The notes beneath the pieces are model-generated. The model did not search any database, was not told where the DNA came from, and was given only the letters and a program-made list of their open reading frames with translations. Below, piece after piece: positions 33,929 to 42,397 of a stretch of 64,000 nt of DNA. The stretch's first letter is position 1. Each line of letters begins with the position of its first letter. The stretch is from Candidatus Binatia bacterium (GTDB taxonomy: Bacteria > Desulfobacterota > Binatia > HRBIN30 > BPIQ01), in NCBI GenBank assembly GCA_026004195.1, contig BPIQ01000003.1:186001-250000 (forward strand). Reading direction: 5' to 3'. The position numbers were made by a program, and so were the translations under genes.

Positions 33929-34509
33929 GACGGACTTCCTTTCGCGACCAGAAGCTCGAGCGTCTCGAGCAGGGGACCGATTTCTCCGCCGCTGCGGACG
34001 AGGGCCCGGTGTTCGGACGCGAGAAAACCCTCCCGCACCATCTTCTCGAGGAATTCGAGCAGAGGCCGGAAATAACCGCAAACGTCGAGGATCCCGCACG
34101 GCTTCGCCGTGTAACCGAGCTGGGCCCACGTGAGCACTTCGAAGAGCTCGTCCATGGTTCCGAGGCCTCCCGGCAGGGCGAGAAACGCGTCCGCCAGCGC
34201 AGCCATGCGAAGCTTGCGCTCGTGGAGGGTTTCGACCACGTGAAGCTCGGTGAGCCCCCGGTGGGCGAGCTCCCTCGAAACGAGGCCCTTCGGGATCACG
34301 CCGATCACCCGCCCTCCCGCGCCGAGCACGGCGTCGGCCAGGACGCCCATGAGCCCCACGTTCCCGCCTCCGTAGACGAGGCGGACGTCGCGCCGAGCGA
34401 GCTCGCGGCCCACCCGTTCCGCCGCCTCGCGGTAGACGCTCGCGGAGCCGGAGCTCGAACCGCAGAAGACGCAGAGGCTTCGTAGCTGCTTGCCTTCGCC
34501 CGTGGACAC
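33925..34509 (-). CDS. LOG family protein (TIGR00730, Rossmann fold)
   Basis: A 194-residue lysine-decarboxylase-like nucleotide-binding protein. Motifs: LCVFCGSSSGSASVYREAA at the N-terminus, VYGGGNVGLMGVLADAVL, and the LOG signature LPGGLGTMDELFEVLTW. Family members hydrolyse cytokinin or purine ribotides at the base-ribose bond; the substrate in this host is unknown. GTG 34509, with GGGA eight bases upstream, gives the usual length. First gene of the LOG-HTH-kinase-HNH unit and divergent from the aminotransferase gene. Confidence 0.9.
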   Translation of the reverse strand: MSTGEGKQLRSLCVFCGSSSGSASVYREAAERVGRELARRDVRLVYGGGNVGLMGVLADAVLGAGGRVIGVIPKGLVSRELAHRGLTELHVVETLHERKLRMAALADAFLALPGGLGTMDELFEVLTWAQLGYTAKPCGILDVCGYFRPLLEFLEKMVREGFLASEHRALVRSGGEIGPLLETLELLVAKGSPS

Positions 34510-34564
34510 CGAGCTTTCCCTTCGTGTCGATTTAGGGTTAAGGAGCTCCGGGTACAAGCGGATC

Positions 34565-35803
34565 ATGGAAACCACCGATCGGGTCTTCGAACGATTCTCG
34601 CTTTTCGTCTCGCCTTTCAAAGCCGACGTGTGGTCTTCCCTCGGAGTGCGCTTCGTCATGGGCCGGCGGGAGGGGAGCTGGTTCTGGGACCTCGAGGGAA
34701 AGCGCCGCATCCTCGATTGCCACGGCAACGGGGGGACGTACAACCTCGGCCACCGCCACCCCGCGGTGGTCTCGGCTCTACGTCGAGCGCTCGAGGAATT
34801 CGACATCGGAAACCACCACTTCGTCAGCGCTGCCCGGGCCAGGCTGGCGGAGCGGCTCGCGGGCTGCCTGCCGGGCGACCTGCAGTACACGGTGTTCGGC
34901 GTGAGCGGCGGAGAAGCCGTCGACACGGCCATCAAGGTGGCCCGGGGTTTCACCGGCCGTCCCGGAATCGTGAGCGCGGTCGGGGGGTATCACGGTCACA
35001 CCGGCTTCGCTCTCGCGGCGGGCGATGCCCGGTACAGGGAACCGTTCGGGCCCCTCGCGCCCGGGTTCACGCAGGTCCCCTTCGGCGACCTCGAAGCACT
35101 GGAAAGGGCGGTCGACCGGACGACGGCAGCGGTCCTGTTCGAAACCGTTCCCGCCACGCTCGGAATGCGCGTCCCGACCCCCGACTTCTTTCCGCGGGTA
35201 CGCGACCTCTGCGACCGCGCGGGGGCGCTCCTGATCGTCGACGAGGTCCAGACGGGGCTCGGCAGAACCGGGAAGATGTGGGCGATCGAGTGGTACGACG
35301 TGGTCCCCGACATCCTGGTGACCGGAAAGGGTCTGAGCGGCGGCCTCTACCCCATCACCGCGACCTGCCTCCGCGCACCGTTGATCGAGTTTTTCCGTCG
35401 CGACCCTTTCATCCACGTGAGCACCTTCGGAGGCTCCGAGCTCGGCTGCCTCGTCGCTCTGGCGATGCTCGACGTCGTCCAGGCACCGGGATTTCTCGAG
35501 CGAGTCCGGAAGCTCGCGGACTGGTACGCGGGCGAGCTCGAACGGCTCCGGAAAAAACACGCTTCGGTGCTCGTCGAGGTTCGGCAGCTCGGCCTTTTTC
35601 TCGGGCTCCGCTACCGGAGCGCCGAAGCCGGCCCGCGCATGACCAAACTCTGCTTCGACGAGGGGCTTTTCGCGCTCTTTGCCGCGAACGACCCTTCCGT
35701 CCAGCAATTCTTGCCTGCTTTGACGATTTCCGACGACGAAGCCCGTTTTTCGATCGAAGTGCTCGACACTTGTCTCTCGCGGTTGGAACGAAGCCCGGAC
35801 TGA
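34565..35803 (+). CDS. Class III PLP-dependent aminotransferase
   Basis: A 412-residue fold-type I aminotransferase (ornithine/GABA/glutamate-semialdehyde group). Seen: LDCHGNGGTYNLGHRHPAVV, FGVSGGEAVDTAIKVARG (phosphate site), GGYHGHTGFALAAGD, LLIVDEVQTGLGRTGKMW, and the PLP lysine K255 in LVTGKGLSGGLYPITA. The substrate cannot be read from sequence; GxHGxTGF resembles omega-amino acid transaminases. ATG 34565 was used because the motif spacing fits. The following gene overlaps or abuts its 3' end, so the two are likely coupled. Confidence 0.9.
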   Translation: METTDRVFERFSLFVSPFKADVWSSLGVRFVMGRREGSWFWDLEGKRRILDCHGNGGTYNLGHRHPAVVSALRRALEEFDIGNHHFVSAARARLAERLAGCLPGDLQYTVFGVSGGEAVDTAIKVARGFTGRPGIVSAVGGYHGHTGFALAAGDARYREPFGPLAPGFTQVPFGDLEALERAVDRTTAAVLFETVPATLGMRVPTPDFFPRVRDLCDRAGALLIVDEVQTGLGRTGKMWAIEWYDVVPDILVTGKGLSGGLYPITATCLRAPLIEFFRRDPFIHVSTFGGSELGCLVALAMLDVVQAPGFLERVRKLADWYAGELERLRKKHASVLVEVRQLGLFLGLRYRSAEAGPRMTKLCFDEGLFALFAANDPSVQQFLPALTISDDEARFSIEVLDTCLSRLERSPD

Positions 35804-37086
35804 GCCCTGGCGACGTTGCCTCGCGGCTGCTCGAAATCGAAAGAAGTCTCGGGGAGCGGCGAAGTTTCGCCCGAGCCCTCGCCCGAGGACGGGCCGGCTC
35901 GCGCGACTCTCGGGCCCTTCCCACGTGGCGGGCAGCGGAAGAAGCCTCTCGTCTCGTCCTCTCTCTCGACGGGGACGTCCTCCTCCGCGTCCTGCGCACC
36001 TGGATTCCCAACCCGAAGCACCTGCGGTTCCTTCTCGCTCTCTGGGACGGCGTGCGCGCGTGTGCCGGGGAGGTGACGGCAACACGGAGCGGCCCCCGGG
36101 CGGTACCGGCCCCTCCGCCCGAAGCGCTTTTGCGAGGTCTTCGCCTCGAACGGACGTTCTTCCACGAGCTTCGCCGTAGAGCCCGAGCACCGCTCCGCCT
36201 CGTCGTCTGCGGATTCGGCGAGGTTACGCGGACCGTGGCGCTCGAGCGAGCGGCTTCCCCGTTCGCGAGCGTCGTGCCAGCCCCCGCGCGGGTGTACAAG
36301 AAACTTCCGCCTTTCCCCGGAGTCGAGATGGCCCGGGCCTACGCCGGTACCTATCGGGAATACAACCGAAGACTCCTCGAGGCGGGTCTCCGGATCCCCG
36401 ATCCCGGCGCCGGAATCCTCGTGCGGGGCGACGGGTCCGCCGTGATCGTGTGCACGCAGAGACGCCTCCAGGCTTCGTCGATCGCCAAGGACATCCTCCT
36501 GCGCTCGAACGAAAGCGAAGCTTCGGACCTTTTCGGTCGCGTGCTCGAGGAAATCCGCAAGGTCTTTCTCTACAACCGCTCCCAGGGGAGCGGAGGGGTC
36601 GTGCTCGGACTCGACGCGCAAATCCCGAACTGGGCCCTCGAGAACGGGGCGGGACGCCGGACCCTCTGGTACCTCGACACCGGCACTCCGATGATGCGCC
36701 GGGGCGGACGGGACTGCTTGCCGCTGTCTTTCTACCTCCAGGGCTTGCCCGGCTTCGCCCGGCCCTGGGTCCGGCCCCTGGCTCGCCGGGTCCTCGACCG
36801 CTATTTCGACCTTCCCACGATCCTTCTCGACTTTCTGGCGAACGTGGCGATCCACGGGCGGCCCGACCTCGTCGAGCCGCTGCTCCCGCAGGCGAACGGG
36901 TTCCTCCGCGAGTGCGGCTACCACCCCTGGAGCCTCGAGCAAGTCGACCGCTACCGAAAACGAGACGTCGCCACGTGGCGTCTGGTCCGGAGTCTCCGCC
37001 AGCTCGACGTGTGGCTCTCGGGACGGCAGAGCCTCCGGCAGGCGACGAAAAACATCGCCGCCATCTACCGGAACCCGATCTTTTGA
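35770..37086 (+). CDS. Uncharacterised protein with predicted kinase-like fold (DUF6206-like)
   Basis: Up to 438 residues; no firm family match beyond a resemblance to DUF6206 from memory. Several landmarks of a protein-kinase-like fold appear in order: a glycine loop VVCGFGEVTRTVAL (about residues 147-160), VYKK with candidate beta-3 lysine K177, a helix with acidic residues (TYREYNRRLLEAG), GLDAQIPNWAL with D282 and N287 spaced like a catalytic loop, and YLDTGTPMM with D303 in the DFG position. The start is uncertain: TTG 35770 overlaps the aminotransferase by 34 bases; CTG at 35800 (CTGA overlap) is possible. No membrane segments. Confidence 0.65.
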   Translation: MSLAVGTKPGLSPGDVASRLLEIERSLGERRSFARALARGRAGSRDSRALPTWRAAEEASRLVLSLDGDVLLRVLRTWIPNPKHLRFLLALWDGVRACAGEVTATRSGPRAVPAPPPEALLRGLRLERTFFHELRRRARAPLRLVVCGFGEVTRTVALERAASPFASVVPAPARVYKKLPPFPGVEMARAYAGTYREYNRRLLEAGLRIPDPGAGILVRGDGSAVIVCTQRRLQASSIAKDILLRSNESEASDLFGRVLEEIRKVFLYNRSQGSGGVVLGLDAQIPNWALENGAGRRTLWYLDTGTPMMRRGGRDCLPLSFYLQGLPGFARPWVRPLARRVLDRYFDLPTILLDFLANVAIHGRPDLVEPLLPQANGFLRECGYHPWSLEQVDRYRKRDVATWRLVRSLRQLDVWLSGRQSLRQATKNIAAIYRNPIF

Positions 37087-37093
37087 AGGGCCC

Positions 37094-37120
37094 TGTAACC
37101 TTTCCGGCCGCTCGAACGTG
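37094..37120 (+). promoter_or_regulatory. Candidate ECF41-type promoter
   Basis: TGTAACC (37094-37100), a 16-base spacer, and CGTG (37117-37120), 54 bases before the oxidoreductase start. ECF41 sigma factors are reported to use TGTCACA-N16-CGTC in front of the partner gene; this matches 5 of 7 and 3 of 4 bases. The ECF41 gene itself is the second gene of the operon. Confidence 0.4.
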
Positions 37121-37173
37121 TTCCGGTTCGGGGGGAGCGAACTCCCCGGAGTTTTTCGCGAAGCGGAGGCAAA

Positions 37174-38454
37174 ATGGCAAACGAAACGACCCGTTCCGTC
37201 GTCGTCGCCGGAGGAGGCCTGGCAGGGCTCGCCGTGGGTACTCTCCTGGCTCGGCGCGGCAAAAAAGTCGCCCTTTTCGAGAGGTCCGAGCGGCTCGGGG
37301 GCCGAGCTTCTTCGGTCGAAAAGGGAGGGCACGTGCTGAACTGGGGGCCTCATGCCCTCTACCGGGGAGGCTGCGCGGCCCGGGTTCTCCGAGCACTCGG
37401 CGCCTTTCCGGCCGGTGGGGTTCCCCGGGTCTCGGGAGCCTACGCCTTCGCGCGGGGTCGACTCCATACCTTTCCGGGAGGGTTCCTCTCCCTCCTCACC
37501 ACCGGGCTTTTCGGCCCGGCGGAAAAGCTCGAAGCGGCGCGCATCCTCTCGCGGATATCTCGGCAGGGCTCCGCGTGCCGGGAGGGGAAAAGCATCGGGG
37601 AGTGGGCAGAAGAACACGTCCGCCACCCCCGCGTCCGGTCCTTCGTTTTCGCCCTGGTGCGGCTCGCCACGTACGCGAGCGACCCGAAGCAGAGCGCAGA
37701 CGCCGCGCTCGGCCAGCTCCGGCTCGCTCTGCGCGAGAACGTTCTCTACGTGGACGGCGGCTGGCAAGCGATCGTGGACCGGCTCCGCGAACTTGCGCTA
37801 GTCTCGGGCGTGGAGCTCCGGACCGGCATGGCGGTGCGCAGCGTCGAACGCGCGGGGGCCTCTTTCCGGGTTCGCCTCGGAGACGGCAGCTCCCTTTCCG
37901 CCGACGCGGTCGTGCTCGCGATGGCACGAAGGGAAGCGTTCCGGGTCTTCCCCCCTGCGACCGCCGGGACCGAGGAAGTACCCGAAGTGCGCGCAGCGTG
38001 CCTCGACCTGGCGCTTTCGACCCTGCCACGACCCGGGGCGACGTTCGCCCTCGGCATCGACCGTCCGCTCTACTTCTCCGTGCACTCCGCGTTCGCCCGT
38101 CTCGCACCGGACGGGGGCGCGACGATCCACGTCGCGCGTTATCTCTCCTCCGAGGAAAGACCGGAGGCGCAGAGCATCCGGAGCGAACTCGAAAGCTTCG
38201 CCGATCTCGTGCAACCGGGGTGGCGCCGTGCCGCCGTCGAGCGCCGCTTCCTTCCCTCCATGACGGTCTCCGGCTGGCTTCCGACTCCCGCGACCGGTTC
38301 CCTCGGGGGTCGCCCCGGCGTTCGCGTCGACGGAGTCCCGGGTCTCTACCGTTGCGGCGACTGGGTGGGACCCGAGGGGCTGCTTTCGGATGCCGTCTTC
38401 GCCAGTGCGGAAGCCGTGGCGCGGGAAATCTCGGGAGAAGCCCCGACGCCGTGA
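37174..38454 (+). CDS. FAD/NAD(P)-dependent oxidoreductase, phytoene-desaturase-like
   Basis: A 426-residue flavin amine-oxidase/desaturase-fold protein. Dinucleotide-binding start VVVAGGGLAGLAVGTLLARRG (residues ~9-29) with LFERSERLGGRASS; FAD-binding C-terminal motif LYRCGDWVGPEGLLSDAVFASAEAVA. The middle (DGGWQAIVDRLRELA, then VRSVERAG) matches desaturase/protoporphyrinogen oxidase relatives. No carotenoid genes are nearby. It overlaps the following sigma factor gene by GTGA. ECF41 sigma genes usually neighbour a carboxymuconolactone decarboxylase, oxidoreductase or epimerase, so this is the likely target gene. Confidence 0.87.
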   Translation: MANETTRSVVVAGGGLAGLAVGTLLARRGKKVALFERSERLGGRASSVEKGGHVLNWGPHALYRGGCAARVLRALGAFPAGGVPRVSGAYAFARGRLHTFPGGFLSLLTTGLFGPAEKLEAARILSRISRQGSACREGKSIGEWAEEHVRHPRVRSFVFALVRLATYASDPKQSADAALGQLRLALRENVLYVDGGWQAIVDRLRELALVSGVELRTGMAVRSVERAGASFRVRLGDGSSLSADAVVLAMARREAFRVFPPATAGTEEVPEVRAACLDLALSTLPRPGATFALGIDRPLYFSVHSAFARLAPDGGATIHVARYLSSEERPEAQSIRSELESFADLVQPGWRRAAVERRFLPSMTVSGWLPTPATGSLGGRPGVRVDGVPGLYRCGDWVGPEGLLSDAVFASAEAVAREISGEAPTP

Positions 38455-39401
38455 GAACCTCCCCGCGTCCCCCGTCTCCACCGGCTTTCGCCCGGGCCTT
38501 TCGCGATCACGCGAAGTTCCTCTGGGGACTCTCCTACAGGATGACGGGCTCGGCTGCCGACGCGGACGACGTCGTGCAGGAAACCTTCGCCCGCGCCCTC
38601 ACCTTCCGGCCTCGAAAACTCGACCGCCCCTGGCTCCAGCGCGTGGCGCTCAACCTGAGCCTCGACCTGCTCCGCCGGCGCAAGCGGAGAGCGTACGTGG
38701 GACCGTGGCTCCCCCAACCCGTCGACACCTCGGACGAACCGCCCGCGTTCGAGCCGGAAGCGGGGTCCGAGCGGAGCACCGAGGGGCGCTACGAACTCGT
38801 CGAAAGTCTTTCCTACGCGTTTCTGCTCGCCCTCGAGGTCCTCACCCCCAAGCAACGTGCCGTCCTCCTGCTGCGCGACGTCTTCGACTACTCGGTGGAG
38901 CAAACGGCACGCGCTCTCGACACGACTCCGGCCAGCGTGAAAACCCTCCACCACCGCGCACGGCGTGCGATGCAGGGGTACGACGAGAAACGGTGCCGTC
39001 CCACGGTCGAGGCGCGAAGGCGCGCGAGAGGAGCCCTCGAGCGACTCGTCTCCGCTCTCGCTCGCAGGGACCTCCGGCAGGTCGAGGCTCTGCTTTCCGA
39101 AGACGTGGTCTCGCTCAGCGACGGAGGCAAGCACGTTCCCGCGGCCCGCAGGCCGGTCACCGGCAGGGAGCGAGTGGCAAGGCTCTGGACGGGGCTCGCC
39201 GCGCGCCAACTTCCCTCTCGGGTCGAAATCCGGATCCTCAACGGTATGCCCGCGGCCGTCCTCCGGGGGACGAACCCCGACCCCATCGTGCTCCGGGTCG
39301 AGGTCGGTGGAGACGGCAAGGTCCGGGAAATTCACTCGATCCTGGCGCCCGAGAAGGTCGCGACGCTCGCTCCGACCCGGAAGCGGTGGTGGGACGCTTG
39401 A
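38451..39401 (+). CDS. ECF sigma factor, ECF41/SigJ type with SnoaL-like C-terminal domain
   Basis: A 316-residue extracytoplasmic-function sigma factor. Region 2: LSYRMTGSAADADDVVQETF, LDRPWLQRVALNLSLDLLR. WLPQP follows (the ECF41 WLPEP-type motif). Region 4: LTPKQRAVLLLRDVFDYSVE and TTPASVKTLHHRARRAM. The last ~120 residues are a SnoaL-like domain with the SDGGK motif and NGMPAAVLRG, which in ECF41 proteins touches the core and controls activity instead of an anti-sigma factor. GTG start overlaps the oxidoreductase stop. Confidence 0.9.
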   Translation: MRTSPRPPSPPAFARAFRDHAKFLWGLSYRMTGSAADADDVVQETFARALTFRPRKLDRPWLQRVALNLSLDLLRRRKRRAYVGPWLPQPVDTSDEPPAFEPEAGSERSTEGRYELVESLSYAFLLALEVLTPKQRAVLLLRDVFDYSVEQTARALDTTPASVKTLHHRARRAMQGYDEKRCRPTVEARRRARGALERLVSALARRDLRQVEALLSEDVVSLSDGGKHVPAARRPVTGRERVARLWTGLAARQLPSRVEIRILNGMPAAVLRGTNPDPIVLRVEVGGDGKVREIHSILAPEKVATLAPTRKRWWDA

Positions 39402-39413
39402 GCCGACGACGCG

Positions 39414-39821
39414 GTGGGAACGTTCGGTCGATACCTTCTTTTCCAAATCCCGGGTTGGATCGCGGTCGGCGTTCTCGTCGTCCTGGCGGACTCGCTCGAA
39501 ATCCTCTCCGCGCGGGTCGGCACCGCGATCCTGGCCCTCTGGGTCGTCAAGGATTTCGCCCTCTACCCTCTCGTGAGGGCGGCGTACGAAAAGCCGGGGT
39601 CGGACGGGAAAACGGACCTCGCGGGGGCCCGAGGCACGGCCCTCACGGACATCTCCCCTCGTGGCTCCGTGAGAGTGCGGGGCGAGCTCTGGCGAGCCGA
39701 GCTCGCCGCGACGAGCCCTCCGGTACGGGCCGGAGAAGAGGTCGAGGTCGTCTCGAGCCGGGGACTCACGCTGGTGGTGCGCAACGCCGGTCGCGAAGAC
39801 CTCCAGGAGCGCCCACGCTGA
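39414..39821 (+). CDS. NfeD-like membrane protein with OB-fold domain
   Basis: A 135-residue protein, GTG start. Two hydrophobic helices (IPGWIAVGVLVVLADSLEI; VGTAILALWVVKDFALYPL) are followed by a C-terminal OB-fold: GARGTALTDISPRGSVRVRGELW ... VRAGEEVEVVSSRGLTLVV. The G-x-A-x-T-x-L-x-P-x-G-x-V pattern is that of the NfeD soluble domain. It lacks the ClpP-like protease part of long NfeD. Twelve bases after the sigma factor gene. Confidence 0.8.
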   Translation: MGTFGRYLLFQIPGWIAVGVLVVLADSLEILSARVGTAILALWVVKDFALYPLVRAAYEKPGSDGKTDLAGARGTALTDISPRGSVRVRGELWRAELAATSPPVRAGEEVEVVSSRGLTLVVRNAGREDLQERPR

Positions 39822-41018
39822 TCACTCGGGCCTTTCCTCTTCGCCCTCGGAGCCCACGTCGCTCCCGAAAGCGCCGGGTGCGGTTTCGGGAACGACCCCG
39901 TCGGGAACTCCGATGTGGAACGCCGCGTAGCCCGGGATCACGACCGGCGCCAGGGTCATGCCGATGACCGTGCCGTCGTAGGGCGACACGACGACCGAAC
40001 GTTCCTTGCGGATCGGATCCGTCACCACGCCGAGCACGGTACCGCTCTCCACCGTGTCCCCGAGCTCCGCTTCGGCGACCAGGATTCCCCCCATGTCCAC
40101 CCGGACCCAGTGAGACTCGGGGTAAAAGCGCGGCTCGGGGCTCCAGCTTCCCCCGAAGTCCGTCATGCCGAGCCAGCCGAGCAACCTGCGCACTCCCTCG
40201 ACGCCCCGGTCGATTTCCTCCCGCTGGAACCGCATCGGTTCCCCGGCCTCGTAGACGATCGCGGGTATCCCGCGTTCCGTAGCCGCGCGGCGCAAGGTTC
40301 CCTCGCGACCCACGTTGTGGAGCACGATGGGACAGCCGAACCCCCGCGCGAGCCTGCGAACGGCGGCGTGCCGCAGGTCCGCCCGGATTTGCGGCAGGTT
40401 CGTGCGGTGGAAAGAACCGCTGTGGAAATCGACGAGAGCGTCGCAGTGACGGACCACACCCTCGAAGAGAGCATGGGCGATCCGCGAGGCCGAGCTCCCG
40501 AGCGGATGGCCGGGAAAGTAACGGTTCAGGTCCCTCCGGTCTGGCAAGTACCGAGAGCTGCGCTGGAAGCCGTGGAGGTTCACGATCGGAACCGCAAGGA
40601 CCATCCCGGCGAGATGTTCCGGCTCGAGCTCCTCGGCGAATTTTCGCACGACCTCGATCCCGTTGAGCTCGTCCCCGTGGATTCCCGCGGTGAGGCACAG
40701 GGTCGGACCCGGATGCCAGCCGCGCACCGTGACCACGGGGACCCGCACCGAAGAACCGGCAAAGGACTCGCTCGAGCGGAGGAAGAGCTCCACCTTGCTG
40801 CCCGGGGGCACTTCGGTTCCGAGAACGCGGGCGGGAGGCCAATCCGGAACGCACGCCCGGGGAGGCTCGGCCCGGCCCAGGGGGTACAGAGGGAACCCCC
40901 TCGACGTGGCAAGACAGACGCGCGCGAAGGAGTCCATCGAATCCGCGCTCGCTCCCGCGGCCCAGAGGAGGGTCGCAAGAAAAGCGAGAAAAACCTTCGT
41001 GCGTTCTGGCCGCGACAT
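39822..41018 (-). CDS. Succinylglutamate desuccinylase/aspartoacylase family protein, exported
   Basis: A 398-residue M14-like zinc carboxypeptidase-fold amidohydrolase. A signal peptide is visible (residues 1-25, VFLAFLATLLWAAGASA). Zinc and catalytic motifs: LTAGIHGDELNGIEVV (HxxE), PIVNLHGFQRSSRYLPDRRDLNRYFPG, LVDFHSGSFHRTNLPQ (third zinc His), and IVYEAGEPMRF (catalytic Glu). A C-terminal lipoyl-like beta domain follows. It may deacylate N-acyl amino acids outside the cytoplasm. Its stop meets the NfeD stop. Confidence 0.9.
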   Translation of the reverse strand: MSRPERTKVFLAFLATLLWAAGASADSMDSFARVCLATSRGFPLYPLGRAEPPRACVPDWPPARVLGTEVPPGSKVELFLRSSESFAGSSVRVPVVTVRGWHPGPTLCLTAGIHGDELNGIEVVRKFAEELEPEHLAGMVLAVPIVNLHGFQRSSRYLPDRRDLNRYFPGHPLGSSASRIAHALFEGVVRHCDALVDFHSGSFHRTNLPQIRADLRHAAVRRLARGFGCPIVLHNVGREGTLRRAATERGIPAIVYEAGEPMRFQREEIDRGVEGVRRLLGWLGMTDFGGSWSPEPRFYPESHWVRVDMGGILVAEAELGDTVESGTVLGVVTDPIRKERSVVVSPYDGTVIGMTLAPVVIPGYAAFHIGVPDGVVPETAPGAFGSDVGSEGEEERPE

Positions 41019-41324
41019 TGCCGTCCTTCGGCGAGTATAGCCGATGTACGGTCAGGCTCTACCGTGGGACCGCGGAAGGGATGTCGAGCGCGTGCCGCCC
41101 CCGGCACCAGGGCCTCGTGCGAAACCACGGGGCACTCGCTTTGCGACGTGCGACCGCCGGGGAGCGAGGCGCAGTGGGTCCCGGAAAGCAGGCCGGGACA
41201 AGAACCTCGCCTCGCCGCTGCCGCGTGGCACGACTCCGGGCTGCGCGTGCGCGGGGGTGGACGAAAAATTCTTTCTTCGCTACTGGTGTGCGGCGAGAAA
41301 AAAGCGTTCGGGGAGGGAGGTGGG
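41019..41324. other. Divergent intergenic region of 306 bases, no gene seen
   Basis: Lies between the divergent aspartoacylase-like gene and the small CxxC gene. On the minus strand TATACT occurs about 16 bases before the aspartoacylase ATG but has no good -35 element. A purine-rich GGGAGGGAGG stretch near 41310-41320 is the ribosome site of the right-hand gene. No terminator, repeat or RNA is recognised. Confidence 0.5.
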
Positions 41325-41492
41325 ATGGCACACGTCCGGGTCATTTGCGCTGCGTGTCACGCGGTCATCGTGCAGTGCACGGAAAGCGAGGCGTCGATCG
41401 CACACGAAGCGGTCTGCACGGAGTGCGAGGAAAAGGGCTTCTACATCCGCGACGGCCGCCTCCAGCGCGACGAGGCACAGGCGCAAACCTAG
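41325..41492 (+). CDS. Small CxxC zinc-ribbon-like protein
   Basis: A 55-residue protein with two cysteine pairs, VICAACHAVIVQC and VCTECEEKGFYI, spaced 25 residues apart as in a miniature zinc ribbon. The ATG is preceded by GGGAGGGAGG. The rest is acidic (SEASIAHEA; RDEAQAQT). No family is recognised and the gene stands alone. The paired cysteines and strong ribosome site support it being real; metal binding is inference. Confidence 0.6.
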   Translation: MAHVRVICAACHAVIVQCTESEASIAHEAVCTECEEKGFYIRDGRLQRDEAQAQT

Positions 41493-41623
41493 AAGCTTTC
41501 CGTCCCGTCCGGGGGAGTGCCCGGGTCGCCTCCCGGACGCGACGACGGCGTCGAGAAACGTCGGCCCGGTTTTTCCGGCCCGAGCCCCGCGAGCGGCAAT
41601 CGAAGAAACGTCGGCTCGGGCGG

Positions 41624-42355
41624 CTAGGCTCCGTCGCGTGTCCCGGGGCTTTCCGGTCCGCGAGACGGGCGTTCGGAACGATCGAGAAAACGAAAGTCGC
41701 CGTAGAAGGCTTCCGCGTCGCCGCAGGAGTTGTCGGAGTCCGTCATCAACCCGACCGCCATGGGGGGCGGGGGTTCTCGGCCGAAGGCCCTGCGGTAGTC
41801 CCCGACGAGGTCCACCACCTCGCGCCGCCAGGTCCGAAGGGGGCCCGCTCCGAGCGAGATCATCTTCGACGTCGGCACGAACGGATTGTCCCAGCGAGTA
41901 CCCCGCGGAAGCCGGTTCGTCCAGACGTAGTTCAACGCGCTTCCGGGCAACTCCTCGCCGTAGAGGCGCTCGAAAAACGCGTGCTTCCACCGGAGCCAGA
42001 AAGACAGAGCTCCGTCCTCCGGCGGAAAGAGCACGTAGACGCGGGCACCGAAGTCGTCGCCCTCTCGGGTTCTCTCGTTCTCGGCCCCGGGCAGGAGTGG
42101 AACTTTCCACTGCCAGGAAAAAAGGGGCGTGACCTCCGGATCGACGCCCGATAGCCGATGGACGAGCACCGAGGCCGAGCAACGGCTCTCGGCACGAACG
42201 GCCCGAATCCCCCGCTCCCGCACCACCGTGTAGCGAGTCGCGCGCCGTACTTTCGGAAGCTCGCGGGGTTGCCAGAGATCCGGAGGCGGAAGGAGGACGG
42301 TCCCGAGGAGAAGCGACACGGCTCCGAGGTGGAAGCCTCGCCTTTTTCGATCCAC
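41624..42355 (-). CDS. DUF3047 family exported protein
   Basis: About 243 residues from GTG 42355. N-terminal basic/hydrophobic stretch (KRRGFHLGAVSLLLGTVLLP) resembles a signal peptide. DUF3047 pattern: SGVDPEVTPLFSWQWKVP, DDFGARVYVLFP, ALNYVWTNRLPRGTRWDNP, RTWRREVVDLVGDYRRAFG, and GLMTDSDNSCGDAEAFYGDF near the C-terminus. Function unknown. The upstream open extension is antisense to the short-chain dehydrogenase and is rejected. Confidence 0.85.
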   Translation of the reverse strand: MDRKRRGFHLGAVSLLLGTVLLPPPDLWQPRELPKVRRATRYTVVRERGIRAVRAESRCSASVLVHRLSGVDPEVTPLFSWQWKVPLLPGAENERTREGDDFGARVYVLFPPEDGALSFWLRWKHAFFERLYGEELPGSALNYVWTNRLPRGTRWDNPFVPTSKMISLGAGPLRTWRREVVDLVGDYRRAFGREPPPPMAVGLMTDSDNSCGDAEAFYGDFRFLDRSERPSRGPESPGTRDGA

Positions 42356-42397
42356 GCCGCGCTTGATCCTGCTCTCCCTTCCCCCTATGAGCAAGGC

